64,000 bases of DNA from contig OY282382.1 in the NCBI GenBank assembly GCA_958295905.1, positions 2,442,001-2,506,000 of the forward strand. The letters run 5' to 3'. Within the stretch, counting starts at the first letter, position 1. Each line of letters opens with the position of its first letter. A program made the position numbers and the translations under genes. This document shows positions 54,898 to 64,000 of the stretch, in pieces. Under the pieces are notes generated by a model. It saw nothing but the letters and a program-made list of their open reading frames with translations, was not told where the DNA came from and searched no databases. The DNA comes from an uncultured Vicinamibacterales bacterium. Its GTDB lineage: Bacteria; Acidobacteriota; Vicinamibacteria; Vicinamibacterales; UBA8438.

Positions 54898-57744
54898 ATG
54901 AGCACCGCTTCTCTCTCCGCGCCGGGAACCCTCGTTCAGGCGAGGGGCCGCGAGTGGGTTGTGCTGCCCGAGTCCACGGACGAGATGCTCATGGTCCGTC
55001 CGGTTGGCGGGCTTGACGAGGAGATCGCCGGCATCCTGCCGGGCGTCGAGTTGGTCGAATCGGCGGTGTTCCGCCTGCCCGGCAGAGAGGACGTCGGGGA
55101 TTTCACCACGGGCCGACTGCTGCGCGACGCGGCCCGCCTGTCGACCCGCTCGGCCGCGGGTCCGTTCCGTAGCTTCGGCCGCATCGCCGTCGAGCCCCGG
55201 CCGTATCAGCTTGTGCCTCTGATGATGGCGCTCAAGCTCGATCCGGTGCGGATGCTCATCGCCGACGACGTTGGCATCGGCAAGACCATCGAGGCGTGTC
55301 TCATCGCGCGGGAGCTGCTCGACCGCGGCGAGATCCGTCGAATTGCGGTGCTGTGTCCGCCGCATCTGGCTGAGCAGTGGCAGCGCGAGCTGGCGGAGAA
55401 GTTCCACGTCGAGGCGGAACTCGTTCTGTCGAGCACGGTGCAGCGTCTCGAACGCGATCTTCCCCTCGGCGAGTCGGTCTTCGACCGGCATGCCTTCACG
55501 GTGGTCTCGACCGACTTCATCAAGGCGGCACGGCGAGCCGACGACTTCGTCCTCAAGTGCCCCGAGTTCGTCATCGTGGACGAGGCCCACGGCTGTACTC
55601 TGGCCGGCGGCGGCCGCGGCCGGCAGCGGCGTCACGACCTGCTGCGCCGCCTTGCGGCGGCGCCCGACCGCCATGTAGTGCTGGTCACCGCGACGCCGCA
55701 CAGTGGGAACGAACAAGCGTTCCGTTCGCTCCTGAGTCTGCTCGACGACGACTTCGCCAACCTGCCGGCGGATCTCGATCAGGCCGGCCGCGAAGGCGTT
55801 CGCCGCCGGCTTGCGCGCCATCTCGTCCAGCGTCGCCGCGGCGACATCCGCCGCTACCTCGAAGCCGACACCGCGTTTCCGGAACGCAGCGACAAGGAAG
55901 AGACGTACAGTTTCAGCCCCGTCTACCGCAAGCTCTTTGACGACATCCTCGCGTTCGCCCGCGAGTACGTGACGGACGCCGATGGAGGGCGTCGCCGGCA
56001 GCGCGTGCGCTACTGGTCGGCGCTCGCGCTGTTGCGCTGCGTCTCGTCGAGCCCGGCGGCCGCTGTGGCGACCCTGCGCAGCCGGGCCGCGGTCGACGAA
56101 GCCGACGACGAAGACCTGGATGACGTGGGCCGCCGCACCGTCCTTGACCAGAGCGACGATGACGACGCCGCCGTGTTCGACTTCAGTCCCGGCTCGGAGA
56201 TGGAAGGCGGTCGCGAGACGACGCGGCGCCGGCTGCTGGAGTTCGCCCGCCGGGCCGAATCGATCACTCACCGGGATGATCGGAAGCTCCAGGGCGCTGC
56301 GCGCGAAGTCAGGGCCTTGCTCCGGGATGGTTTCCATCCGGTCGTCTTCTGTCGGTTCGTCGACACCGCAGAGTACGTCGCAGGTTTTCTTCGAGAGGCG
56401 CTGCCGGGGGACGTCGGGGTGGAATGGGTTACGGGTCGGCTCCCGCCTGCGGAGCGCGAGGCGCGTATCGATGCCGTCACCGCTGGCGGCGGCTCGTTCG
56501 TGCTGGTCTGCACCGACTGCCTGTCGGAAGGCGTCAATTTGCAGGCGCACTTCGACGCCGTGTTGCATTACGACCTCGCGTGGAACCCGACGCGGCACGA
56601 GCAGCGGGAAGGGCGCGTGGACCGTTTCGGGCAGCAACGGCCCGAGGTTCGGACCGTCACCTACTATGGCGCCGACAACGCGATAGACGGTGTGATTCTC
56701 GATGTGCTCATCCGCAAGCACAAGTCCATCAAGAGCGATCTCGGGGTGGCGGTCGCGGTACCCGCCTCCGCCGAGCAGATGGCAGAGACGCTGTTCCAAG
56801 GCGCGCTGTTTCGCGAGCAGGCGGGCGCGGCAGTCCAACAGCTCTCCCTTGACTTCATCGACCATCTCGACATTACGAACCACAACCTTCACGCCGAATG
56901 GGAGAACGCCCGCGACCGTGAGAAGGTCAGCCGCTCCCGCTTCGCACAACACACGCTCCATCCCGAGGTGGTCGCTGCCGAGATTGCGCGCGTACGGGCC
57001 GCCATTGGCCGGAGCGAAGAGGTTGCGCGGTTTTTCACCGCTGTTCTCCACACGGCGAACGTGCGTGCCCGCATGAACGGACGGATCGAGGTCCACGTCA
57101 GCCGTGAAACGCCGCGCGCGCTGCGTCAGGCGATCGGGCGGGACGAGCCGTTCGTCGGGCGTTTCGAGCTGCCCGTGGCGGACGGGGAAATTCACCTCGG
57201 GCGCACGAGCCCCATCGTCGAAGGCCTCGCGAGCTGGACGCTGGATCAGGCCCTCGACCCGGAATCCCGCGACGCCGGCGGGTCCGTCGCCTCCCGCTGC
57301 GGGGTGATCGTCACCGCGGCGGTGACGGTGCGAACGACGCTGTTGCTGGTGCGCTTCCGCTATCACCTGCGTCGTCCCGGATCGGGCGGCGGCACCCTGC
57401 TCTGCGAAGAAATCGTCCCGCTGGCGTGCGCCGGTTCGGAGAAGGCGCCGCGCTGGCTGTCGCCGGAGGACGGGGAGCGTCTGCTGGCCGCGCCGCCCGC
57501 GCGCAACCTGCCGCCGACCGGCGTCGAACAGCAGCTTCGTGTTCTGTTGCCGGTTCTGCCGTCGTTCCAGGCGGCCCTCGAATCTGTCGCGGCTGAGCGT
57601 GCGGACGCTCAGCGTGCGGCGCACGAGCGGGTGCGCGCGGCGTCCCGCGCAGGGACGTCACGCGGCCGGAACCGCACCGCCGTGAAGCCCGTGCTACCCG
57701 CCGATATCCTCGGCGCGTACGTTCTCCTGCCCACGTTGAACTGA
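54898..57744 (+). CDS. SNF2-type helicase (DrmD/BrxHII-like)
   Basis: The 948-residue protein has an SNF2 core: Walker A LIADDVGIGKTIEACLIARE at about 120-139, DEAH box VIVDEAHG at about 224-231, SAT-like TATPHSGNEQAF, and the second domain with TDCLSEGVNLQAHFDAVLHY and QREGRVDRFGQQRPEV near 570-585. A C-terminal domain of about 300 residues follows. Similar proteins are DrmD of DISARM and BrxHII of BREX. It begins 75 bases after the DUF1998 helicase and ends one base before the methyltransferase start. Confidence 0.88.
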   Translation: MSTASLSAPGTLVQARGREWVVLPESTDEMLMVRPVGGLDEEIAGILPGVELVESAVFRLPGREDVGDFTTGRLLRDAARLSTRSAAGPFRSFGRIAVEPRPYQLVPLMMALKLDPVRMLIADDVGIGKTIEACLIARELLDRGEIRRIAVLCPPHLAEQWQRELAEKFHVEAELVLSSTVQRLERDLPLGESVFDRHAFTVVSTDFIKAARRADDFVLKCPEFVIVDEAHGCTLAGGGRGRQRRHDLLRRLAAAPDRHVVLVTATPHSGNEQAFRSLLSLLDDDFANLPADLDQAGREGVRRRLARHLVQRRRGDIRRYLEADTAFPERSDKEETYSFSPVYRKLFDDILAFAREYVTDADGGRRRQRVRYWSALALLRCVSSSPAAAVATLRSRAAVDEADDEDLDDVGRRTVLDQSDDDDAAVFDFSPGSEMEGGRETTRRRLLEFARRAESITHRDDRKLQGAAREVRALLRDGFHPVVFCRFVDTAEYVAGFLREALPGDVGVEWVTGRLPPAEREARIDAVTAGGGSFVLVCTDCLSEGVNLQAHFDAVLHYDLAWNPTRHEQREGRVDRFGQQRPEVRTVTYYGADNAIDGVILDVLIRKHKSIKSDLGVAVAVPASAEQMAETLFQGALFREQAGAAVQQLSLDFIDHLDITNHNLHAEWENARDREKVSRSRFAQHTLHPEVVAAEIARVRAAIGRSEEVARFFTAVLHTANVRARMNGRIEVHVSRETPRALRQAIGRDEPFVGRFELPVADGEIHLGRTSPIVEGLASWTLDQALDPESRDAGGSVASRCGVIVTAAVTVRTTLLLVRFRYHLRRPGSGGGTLLCEEIVPLACAGSEKAPRWLSPEDGERLLAAPPARNLPPTGVEQQLRVLLPVLPSFQAALESVAAERADAQRAAHERVRAASRAGTSRGRNRTAVKPVLPADILGAYVLLPTLN

Positions 57745-57745
57745 C

Positions 57746-60700
57746 ATGGCCCGTCGACGGCCGCGAGGGTTTCAGACGATTCGCTCGGAGGGCGGGCTGC
57801 TTCCGGCGGATCTGCTGCGGCGCCTGACGGATTCCCGCTCAACGCCGCCGGGTGCCCGGCCGGGCGACTATGCGCTCGCCGCCGGGGAGCGTCTGAACGA
57901 GGTCATCACGCAGTCCTGGAACCGTCTGCGCAAGCACTGGACGGAATTCCGCACCGCTGCCGCGAATCTGTCCGTGGGCCGGGCGGGGACGGGACTCACG
58001 AACGACAAGTGGAGCCTCCCGCTGCTTCGCGACCTCGGGTTCGGTCTACTGCCGACGACCGCCGGCCCCGAGATCGGCGGCCGTACCTACGCCGTCCGAC
58101 GCAGTTTCGGGCCGGCGCCCGTTCACCTCATCGGGTGCGGGCTTTCGCTCGATCGCCGCGCCGCCGGCCAGCACGGCGCCGCGTCCGCCAATCCGCACGG
58201 GCTGGTGCAGGATCTGCTTAACCGCGACGACGAGCGGTTGTGGGGTATCGTCTCGAACGGGCTCCGCCTGCGCCTTCTCCGGGACAACCAGGCGCTTTCC
58301 CGCCAGTCGTTTCTCGAGTTCGATCTCGAAGCGATGTTCTCTGGCGAGGTCTACGCCGACTTCGTGATCCTTTGGCTCGTGGCGCACGCCACGCGCTTCG
58401 CACCGCGGGAGGGGGGCGACCGACCCGAGACATGCCGGCTGGAGCAATGGACCCGCGAGGCGGAACGACAGGGCGCGCGGGCGTTGGGGGAACTGCGCGG
58501 CAACGTTGAGGGCGTCCTGCAGATTCTGGGCCAGGGATTCACCGCTCACCCGAAGAACACTGCGTTGCGCGAGGCGCTGCGCGCCGGCACGATCGGGCTG
58601 GACGATTTCCACGGCCAGCTCCTGCGCGTCGTGTACCGGCTGATCTTTCTATTCGTCGCGGAGGATCGCATCCTCGACGGACAGCCGCTCCTTCACCCGC
58701 GGGACGATTCCGACGCTGGGCGGATCGCCCGCGAGCGCTACGCTGCGCACTACGGCACCGGTCGGCTGCGGGAGCTGGCCGGTCGGATCAGGGGATCCCG
58801 CCACGGCGATCTGTGGCGCCAGTTCCGGCTTCTGGTGGGCGCGCTGTCGGGTGATGCCCGCTTTGAACCGACCCGGCGGGCGCTGGCGCTCCCCGCGCTC
58901 GGCAGCTTTCTTTGGGACCCGGATACGACCGTCGCCCTGAACGACGCCGAGCTGACCAACTACGACTTTCTGGAGTCGCTGCGCCGCCTCGCCTTCATCC
59001 GTCAGGACAAGGTCCTGCGGCCGGTGGATTACCGCAACCTCGGCGCGGAGGAGCTGGGCGGCGTCTACGAGAGCCTGCTCGGACTGACGCCGCAGCTCAA
59101 CGGTGACGGCGCCCGTTTCACCTTCGCGGAGTTCGCCGGCAACGCCCGCAAGACGTCGGGCTCCTACTACACGCCGGACGAGCTGGTGCAATGCCTGCTC
59201 GATTCCGCCCTCGACCCGGTGGTCGAGGCGGCGGTCCAGGACAAGGCCGGCGCTGCGGCGGAGCGGGCGCTCCTCGACCTCAAGGTCTGTGATCCCGCGG
59301 TTGGCTCCGGCCACTTCCTCGTCGGCGCCGCGCACCGCCTCGCCCGCCACCTGGCGCGTGTCCGGGCGCACGCGGCGGGGGACGGCGAACCGTCGCCGCT
59401 GCTCTATCAGCACGCGCTGCGCGACGTGATCGGCCGCTGCCTTTACGGCGTCGACGTGAACCCGATGGCCGCCGAACTCTGCCGCGTGAGCCTCTGGCTG
59501 GAAGCCCTGGAGCCCGGCAGGCCGCTCTCGTTTCTCGATCATCACGTCCGCGTCGGCGACAGCCTGCTCGGGACGACGCCCGCGCTCATCGAAGCGGGCC
59601 TGCCCGACGAGGCGTTCAAGCCGATCGGGGGCGACGACAAGCACGTCTGTTCCGCGATCAGGAAGCGGAATCGTCTTGAGCGCGAGGGTGGCCAGCGCCA
59701 CATGGGGCGGTTGCTGGCCGCCGAACCGCGGCCGGAGTACGGCGGCATCGCACAGCTGAGCCGGGACCTCGACGAATCGCCGGACGACACCCTGGACGAA
59801 GTGCGGCGGAAGGAAGCCCGGTTCCGAGGCTTGGTCCTCTCACCGAAGTACCGCCAGAGGCTGCTCGTCGCGGATGCTTGGTGCGCCGCGTTCGTCTGGC
59901 CCAAACGGGCGGGCGACGCGGGCGACGTCGCCCTCTGCGTCACGACCGATACGATGAGGGAGCTTCATGACGATCCCGACGTCTTGGCGGCGGACCAACG
60001 TCGGGAGGTCGACCGCTTGGCCGCAGGGTACCGGTTCTTTCACTGGGATCTCGCGTTCCCGGACGTGTTCGAGAACGGCGGCTTCGACTGCGTGCTCGGC
60101 AACCCGCCGTGGGAGAAGGTCAAACTCCAGGAGAAGGAATGGTTCGCGGAGCGCAAGACGGAGATCGCGGACGCCCCCACCGCGGCGGCGCGCAAGCGGA
60201 TGATTCAGACCCTGAAGACGGATGACTTCCCGCTCTACCAGCGTTTCCTCGACGACTTGCGCGAATCCGAGGGCCGGAGCCATCTGATGCGCAACACCGG
60301 CCGCTATCCGCTGTGCGGTCGGGGCGACCTCAACCTGTACGCCGTCTTCGCCGAAGCGATGCGGACCATCGTGAACGAGCGCGGCCGCGCCGGTTGCGTG
60401 CTGCCCACCGGCATCGCCACCGACGACACGACCAAGTTCTTTTTTCAGGACGTGGTGGAGACCAATTCGCTCGTCAGTATTCTCGACTTCGAGAACAAAG
60501 GCGTCTTCTTTCCCGACGTCCACAGCGGCCAAAAATTCTGCCTGTTCACCGCAGGCAGTGGCTCACGGTCCATCATCGGGATCATCGGGCAACAGCGGCA
60601 ACAGCCCACTACCAGCGGCGCGGAGTTCGTCTTCTTCTGCCACGACGTGGAGGAGCTGCGCGACCCCGCACGTCGCTTCACGCTCTCTCCCGAAGACATC

Positions 60701-62452
60701 GCCCTCCTGAACCCCAACACCCGCACCTGCCCGATCTTCCGCTCCCGCAAGGACGCCGAGCTGACCAAGGCGATCTATCGGCGGGTGCCGGTGCTGCTCC
60801 GTGAGGCACGGAGCGGGCGCCCCCCAGAAAATCCTTGGGGCATCCGTTTCAAAAGAATGTTCGACATGTCCAACGACTCGTATCTCTTCCGGACTCGGGA
60901 GCAACTCGAGGTTGGAGGCTGGGAACTGGATGGCAACGTGTTTCGCCAGGGCGGCTTGCAGCATCTGCCGTTGTACGAAGCGAAGATGACCCAGATGTAC
61001 AACCACCGTGCCGCGGACGTCGTGGTCAGTCACCGTGCACGCCAGCGCAGGGCCCAGCCGGCTCCGCTCGAAGGCGCACTGCTTGCCGATCCGCATCGCT
61101 CGGCGATTCCGCTCTATTGGATCGAGGAACACCGATGTTCCCATGCTCTTGACGGCCTCTGGACTCGCGACTGGATGCTCGGGTTCACGGACGTCACGAG
61201 CCCCACGAATGAACGGACCATGAACGCAGTCGTGTTGCCTTGGGCAGGTATCGGTAACACCATGCCCATCCTGGTCGGTACAGAGCACGCGCTGGACTTC
61301 CGAATCCTGTACGCAAACCTGTGCTCCTTCGTATACGACTACGTCGTCCGACAGAAAATCGGCGGCATCCACCTGAATTTCTACCTAGTGAATCAGTTTC
61401 CGGCGTTGCCGCCGAAGATGGCCGGCGAGGTATGTCCCTGGGATGCTTCTCGGACGAACGGTTCCTGGGTGACGGATCGCGTCCTTGAACTCACCTACAC
61501 CGCGTGGGATCTTAAACCCTTCGCGAGCGACTGCGGCTGCCACGGCCCGCCATTCCGCTGGAACGAGGACCGCCGCTTCCTCCTCCGTAGCGAGCTCGAA
61601 GCCGCCTTCTTTCATCTCTATCTTCCGGCGAACGAACGAGGGCATTGGCGTCCCGCACGCCGATCCGGCGGCTGCCCTTGCGACGAAACATCCACGGAAC
61701 TTGCGGAACTCGAACGCCACTTCCCCAAGCCGTGCGACGCGGTCGCCTACGTCTTGGACACCTTCCGCATCGTCCGCGACAAGGACGAACAGAGGTTCGG
61801 CGAGTACCGCACGAAGCGCGTGATCCTTGAAATCTACGACGCGATGCAGGAGGCGACTGCCACCGGTACTTCCTATCGGACGACGCTTGACCCGGTGCCC
61901 GCCGATCCGCGGTGCTGTCATCCGCTCCAGTCGGTCGCACCCGAGGTCGTGCTGCCGGCATTGGCGGATCTGCCTGACGGTGCTTGGGTCAAGCCAGCTA
62001 CCGGCGACCAGGTGAACCATGAGATCGTGGTCCTTGCGGCCGTTCTCAAGGCTGTCGGCGCGCCGGCGCCGATACGCCGTGTCCGGCTCGCCGCGGTCCT
62101 GGCGATGGAGCCAAGACTGCTCACGCCGTCGTTGTCACAGGCGGACGCAGCCGATTGGCACCGTCTGATTGGTCCTGATGCAGAGCCGTTGCCCGCGGGA
62201 GTGTCGCGGTTGCAGCGTCCGGCGCACGCTTGGGGTGAAGCCGTGGGACAGCTCCGCGGCGCCGGCGATCTGATCGAGGACCTGGACGCGAAGACGTGGG
62301 CGCGGGGTTCGGCGCTGAATGCCGTCGAAACCGAGGGATGGCCGGACGGACGCGTGCGTATGGTGCTCGAGGCCTTGCAACGGCGCGGCGACGGGGAGAT
62401 CGTTCGGACGCTCCCGGAGGCCGTCAGGGTCTGGGTCAATGAAGCAGCTTGA
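57746..62452 (+). CDS. Eco57I/DrmMI-like DNA N6-adenine methyltransferase
   Basis: The 1568-residue protein has an amino-terminal helical part, a class I methyltransferase core with motif I VCDPAVGSGHFLVGAAHRLA at about 514-533, DVNPMAAELCRVSLWLEAL, and the catalytic motif NPPWEKVKLQEKEWF at about 786, the N6-adenine type. A target-recognition-like region and a C-terminal part follow. The size and motifs match DrmMI of class 1 DISARM and large Eco57I-like enzymes. No separate restriction domain is obvious. The stop overlaps the next gene (ATGAAGCAGCTTGA). It would mark self DNA. Confidence 0.87.
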   Translation: MARRRPRGFQTIRSEGGLLPADLLRRLTDSRSTPPGARPGDYALAAGERLNEVITQSWNRLRKHWTEFRTAAANLSVGRAGTGLTNDKWSLPLLRDLGFGLLPTTAGPEIGGRTYAVRRSFGPAPVHLIGCGLSLDRRAAGQHGAASANPHGLVQDLLNRDDERLWGIVSNGLRLRLLRDNQALSRQSFLEFDLEAMFSGEVYADFVILWLVAHATRFAPREGGDRPETCRLEQWTREAERQGARALGELRGNVEGVLQILGQGFTAHPKNTALREALRAGTIGLDDFHGQLLRVVYRLIFLFVAEDRILDGQPLLHPRDDSDAGRIARERYAAHYGTGRLRELAGRIRGSRHGDLWRQFRLLVGALSGDARFEPTRRALALPALGSFLWDPDTTVALNDAELTNYDFLESLRRLAFIRQDKVLRPVDYRNLGAEELGGVYESLLGLTPQLNGDGARFTFAEFAGNARKTSGSYYTPDELVQCLLDSALDPVVEAAVQDKAGAAAERALLDLKVCDPAVGSGHFLVGAAHRLARHLARVRAHAAGDGEPSPLLYQHALRDVIGRCLYGVDVNPMAAELCRVSLWLEALEPGRPLSFLDHHVRVGDSLLGTTPALIEAGLPDEAFKPIGGDDKHVCSAIRKRNRLEREGGQRHMGRLLAAEPRPEYGGIAQLSRDLDESPDDTLDEVRRKEARFRGLVLSPKYRQRLLVADAWCAAFVWPKRAGDAGDVALCVTTDTMRELHDDPDVLAADQRREVDRLAAGYRFFHWDLAFPDVFENGGFDCVLGNPPWEKVKLQEKEWFAERKTEIADAPTAAARKRMIQTLKTDDFPLYQRFLDDLRESEGRSHLMRNTGRYPLCGRGDLNLYAVFAEAMRTIVNERGRAGCVLPTGIATDDTTKFFFQDVVETNSLVSILDFENKGVFFPDVHSGQKFCLFTAGSGSRSIIGIIGQQRQQPTTSGAEFVFFCHDVEELRDPARRFTLSPEDIALLNPNTRTCPIFRSRKDAELTKAIYRRVPVLLREARSGRPPENPWGIRFKRMFDMSNDSYLFRTREQLEVGGWELDGNVFRQGGLQHLPLYEAKMTQMYNHRAADVVVSHRARQRRAQPAPLEGALLADPHRSAIPLYWIEEHRCSHALDGLWTRDWMLGFTDVTSPTNERTMNAVVLPWAGIGNTMPILVGTEHALDFRILYANLCSFVYDYVVRQKIGGIHLNFYLVNQFPALPPKMAGEVCPWDASRTNGSWVTDRVLELTYTAWDLKPFASDCGCHGPPFRWNEDRRFLLRSELEAAFFHLYLPANERGHWRPARRSGGCPCDETSTELAELERHFPKPCDAVAYVLDTFRIVRDKDEQRFGEYRTKRVILEIYDAMQEATATGTSYRTTLDPVPADPRCCHPLQSVAPEVVLPALADLPDGAWVKPATGDQVNHEIVVLAAVLKAVGAPAPIRRVRLAAVLAMEPRLLTPSLSQADAADWHRLIGPDAEPLPAGVSRLQRPAHAWGEAVGQLRGAGDLIEDLDAKTWARGSALNAVETEGWPDGRVRMVLEALQRRGDGEIVRTLPEAVRVWVNEAA

Positions 62453-64000
62453 TTTCCTCGACCGCGGTGGACCGCCTCTGGCATTCGGCAAGGGTGGCTC
62501 CGAGCCGCGCCTCTGGGTGCGTCGTCTCGTAGTTTGGAGCGAGCCTGGCGTCGAGTTGCGCGAAGTTCGATTGCGGCCGGGCCTCAACATCCTCTGGGCG
62601 CCCGACCCGGCAGAGAAGGGCGACGCACCGGATGACGACCTCGATGTCGTAGGCCACGGCAGCGGAAAGACACTGTTCTGCCGCCTGCTTCGGTATTGCC
62701 TGGGAGAGGACCGTTTCGCGCCGGACGACCAGCGCGACCGTATCGCCCACGCGTTTCCGAAGGGCCTTGTCGGCGCGGAAGTCGCGGTGGATGGCGTCAC
62801 GTGGGCCGTGGTCCGGCCGATCCGCATGGGGGGGCGTCATTGGGTCGTTCGGGACGCGCACCTCGATCAGGTGGTGAAGGGGAATGGCGAAGCGGGCGGC
62901 ATGGATCCGCTACTGGATGCGATCGCCGCGACCTTCGCGCTCAACGAGCTGGTCCCTGTCAGTCCCGGAGATCGTCCCCGGGACGTGTGGCGTCTGGCGC
63001 TCGCGTGGTTGTCCCGGGATCAGGAGTGCCGTTTCGACAAGCTGCTGGACTGGCGCTCGGCGGATTCGAATTCCCGATCTCCCGCCCGTAACCTCTCTGT
63101 TCACCAGCTTCTGGACACGGTGAGGGCGTTGATCGGCGCAATCGTCCCGGATGAATCCGCGATTCGTGCGGAAATCGCCGAACTGGAAGCGAAGCGCGGG
63201 GAAGTCCGGGACCAAGCTGATCGGCGAGCCTCGGAAGCGGCCAGTCTGCGATCGAGACTGATCGACGAACTGCGGCTCAGTTCTGAAGACTTGCTTCCCG
63301 GCCGCATGGCCGTGGAGTCATTGCGGAATGCGGCGAAGACACGTTTGGACGGTTTTGGGAAGACGGGGACCGGTCCTGCTGCGGACATGGGCGATCTCAG
63401 CGATCTCGACGTGTTGCGGTCGGAACGCGACGCCGCGCAGCGTCAAGTCCAGAAGCTGCAGAACAACCTGTCCGTTGTTCAAGCACGGATGCCGGAGATC
63501 CAGGCAATAATCTCCCGTATCAAAGGAGAAATCCCCAGCGCGTCAGCTCGCACGCACCGCGCGGAGCATTGGCTGTGCCCCGTCTGTGAAGTACCCGTGG
63601 ACAGAGTACTGGCGGAAGGCTGCAAGCTGTCGCGTGAACTCCCGGATCTGGAAGAACTGAAGCGGCGGCAGGAGCAGCTTCATCAAGATCATGCGTGGCA
63701 ACAGCGCCGGCTGCAGGAACACCAAGAGGAAGAGGGGCGCATTGCGCGGGAGTTAAATCCCGCGCGCGAACGTGCGGACGCTCTGCACCGGCGGCTGCGC
63801 GCCGTGGAGCACGCGCGAGACGAGCGGTCCGAAGCGTGGTTTGCTGCACGTCGTCTGCTCGATGACGTCGATCGGCTGGATCGGTCGCTGGTCGAGGAGG
63901 AATCGATGCGGTCCCGCGCTGACGCGCTGGAAGACGAGATCCGGACCAAGCGTGATCGACTGGCCGCCTTGCGCGATGAGCAGGCCGGGGTCTTCGATAG
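62439..64000 (+). CDS. SMC-like ATPase with zinc hook (partial, runs off the window)
   Basis: The frame is open from ATG 62439 to the window end (520 codons). It has an ABC-type Walker A, VVGHGSGKTLFCRLL at about 70-84, then coiled coils from about residue 225, interrupted by a CPVC zinc-hook motif at C380/C383, and a second coiled-coil arm. The second half with the signature and Walker B is beyond the window. Related proteins include Rad50/SbcC and defence ATPases such as those paired with nucleases. The start overlaps the methyltransferase stop by 14 bases, tying it to the same operon. Confidence 0.82.
   Translation, partial: MKQLDFLDRGGPPLAFGKGGSEPRLWVRRLVVWSEPGVELREVRLRPGLNILWAPDPAEKGDAPDDDLDVVGHGSGKTLFCRLLRYCLGEDRFAPDDQRDRIAHAFPKGLVGAEVAVDGVTWAVVRPIRMGGRHWVVRDAHLDQVVKGNGEAGGMDPLLDAIAATFALNELVPVSPGDRPRDVWRLALAWLSRDQECRFDKLLDWRSADSNSRSPARNLSVHQLLDTVRALIGAIVPDESAIRAEIAELEAKRGEVRDQADRRASEAASLRSRLIDELRLSSEDLLPGRMAVESLRNAAKTRLDGFGKTGTGPAADMGDLSDLDVLRSERDAAQRQVQKLQNNLSVVQARMPEIQAIISRIKGEIPSASARTHRAEHWLCPVCEVPVDRVLAEGCKLSRELPDLEELKRRQEQLHQDHAWQQRRLQEHQEEEGRIARELNPARERADALHRRLRAVEHARDERSEAWFAARRLLDDVDRLDRSLVEEESMRSRADALEDEIRTKRDRLAALRDEQAGVFD

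Noticed and set aside
52414-57624. A 1736-residue minus-strand frame across both helicases
   Set aside because: No motif or start signal, and the helicase genes on the plus strand account for the open frame.

Overview
This is a very GC-rich (about 70%) bacterial chromosome window. It looks Gram-negative: there are Tat and Sec-type signal sequences, an OmpA-type protein, MsrPQ and a long Bat/MoxR operon. The operon content (TPR-peptidase, DUF4159, MoxR, DUF58, BatA, a DUF4175-like giant, VWA/amidotransferase-like, caspase-like protein) together with a tetraether-synthase-type radical SAM enzyme suggests Acidobacteriota. That placement is inference, because no rRNA or phylogenetic marker was analysed. 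I saw no tRNA, rRNA, integrase or transposase.

Layout. 1-560: the tail of a zinc-ribbon protein and a broken cupin gene. 684-8592 and 19142-28469: a Bat/MoxR-type envelope operon followed by a zinc-ribbon protein and an FHA-GAF-PP2C regulator. The operon is split by an island (about 8600-19140). The island carries a decapitated DUF4143 ATPase, a very short CRISPR array, a type I-G (formerly I-U) cas effector operon (63-aa ORF, cas7/csb1, cas5-6/csb2, cas3, cas8-like) without cas1, cas2 or cas4, and an AAA-like/PD-(D/E)XK protein. 28627-44812: mostly housekeeping and metabolic genes (Fic, citrate synthase, YacG, ChrA, OmpA, MFS, DUF983, DUF2461, DUF309, glycosyltransferase, MsrPQ, flavin amine oxidase, AlkB, radical SAM). 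45485-64000: a defence island. It has a tightly overlapping three-gene operon ending in a BrxD-like ATPase, an Rpn-type pseudogene, and then four large genes: a helicase with DUF1998 and a terminal nuclease-like domain, an SNF2 helicase (DrmD/BrxHII-like), an Eco57I/DrmMI-like N6-adenine methyltransferase and an SMC-like ATPase with a zinc hook. The last gene is cut by the window edge.

Two things stand out. First, several gene junctions, above all inside the Bat operon, carry two to four diverged partial tandem copies of the junction itself: the end of one gene, the start codon, and the signal or anchor segment of the next. The downstream-most copy is the functional one. Related duplications and dispersed palindromic elements lie at other gene ends. 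Second, the 45-64 kb island combines BREX-, Druantia- and DISARM-type parts in an order I do not recognise as a named system.

Functionally, the MoxR ATPase, DUF58 and VWA proteins probably form a membrane-associated chaperone and quality-control complex. The type I-G operon could still do interference but cannot acquire spacers from this locus alone. The helicase, methyltransferase and SMC genes would fit a modification-dependent anti-phage system.
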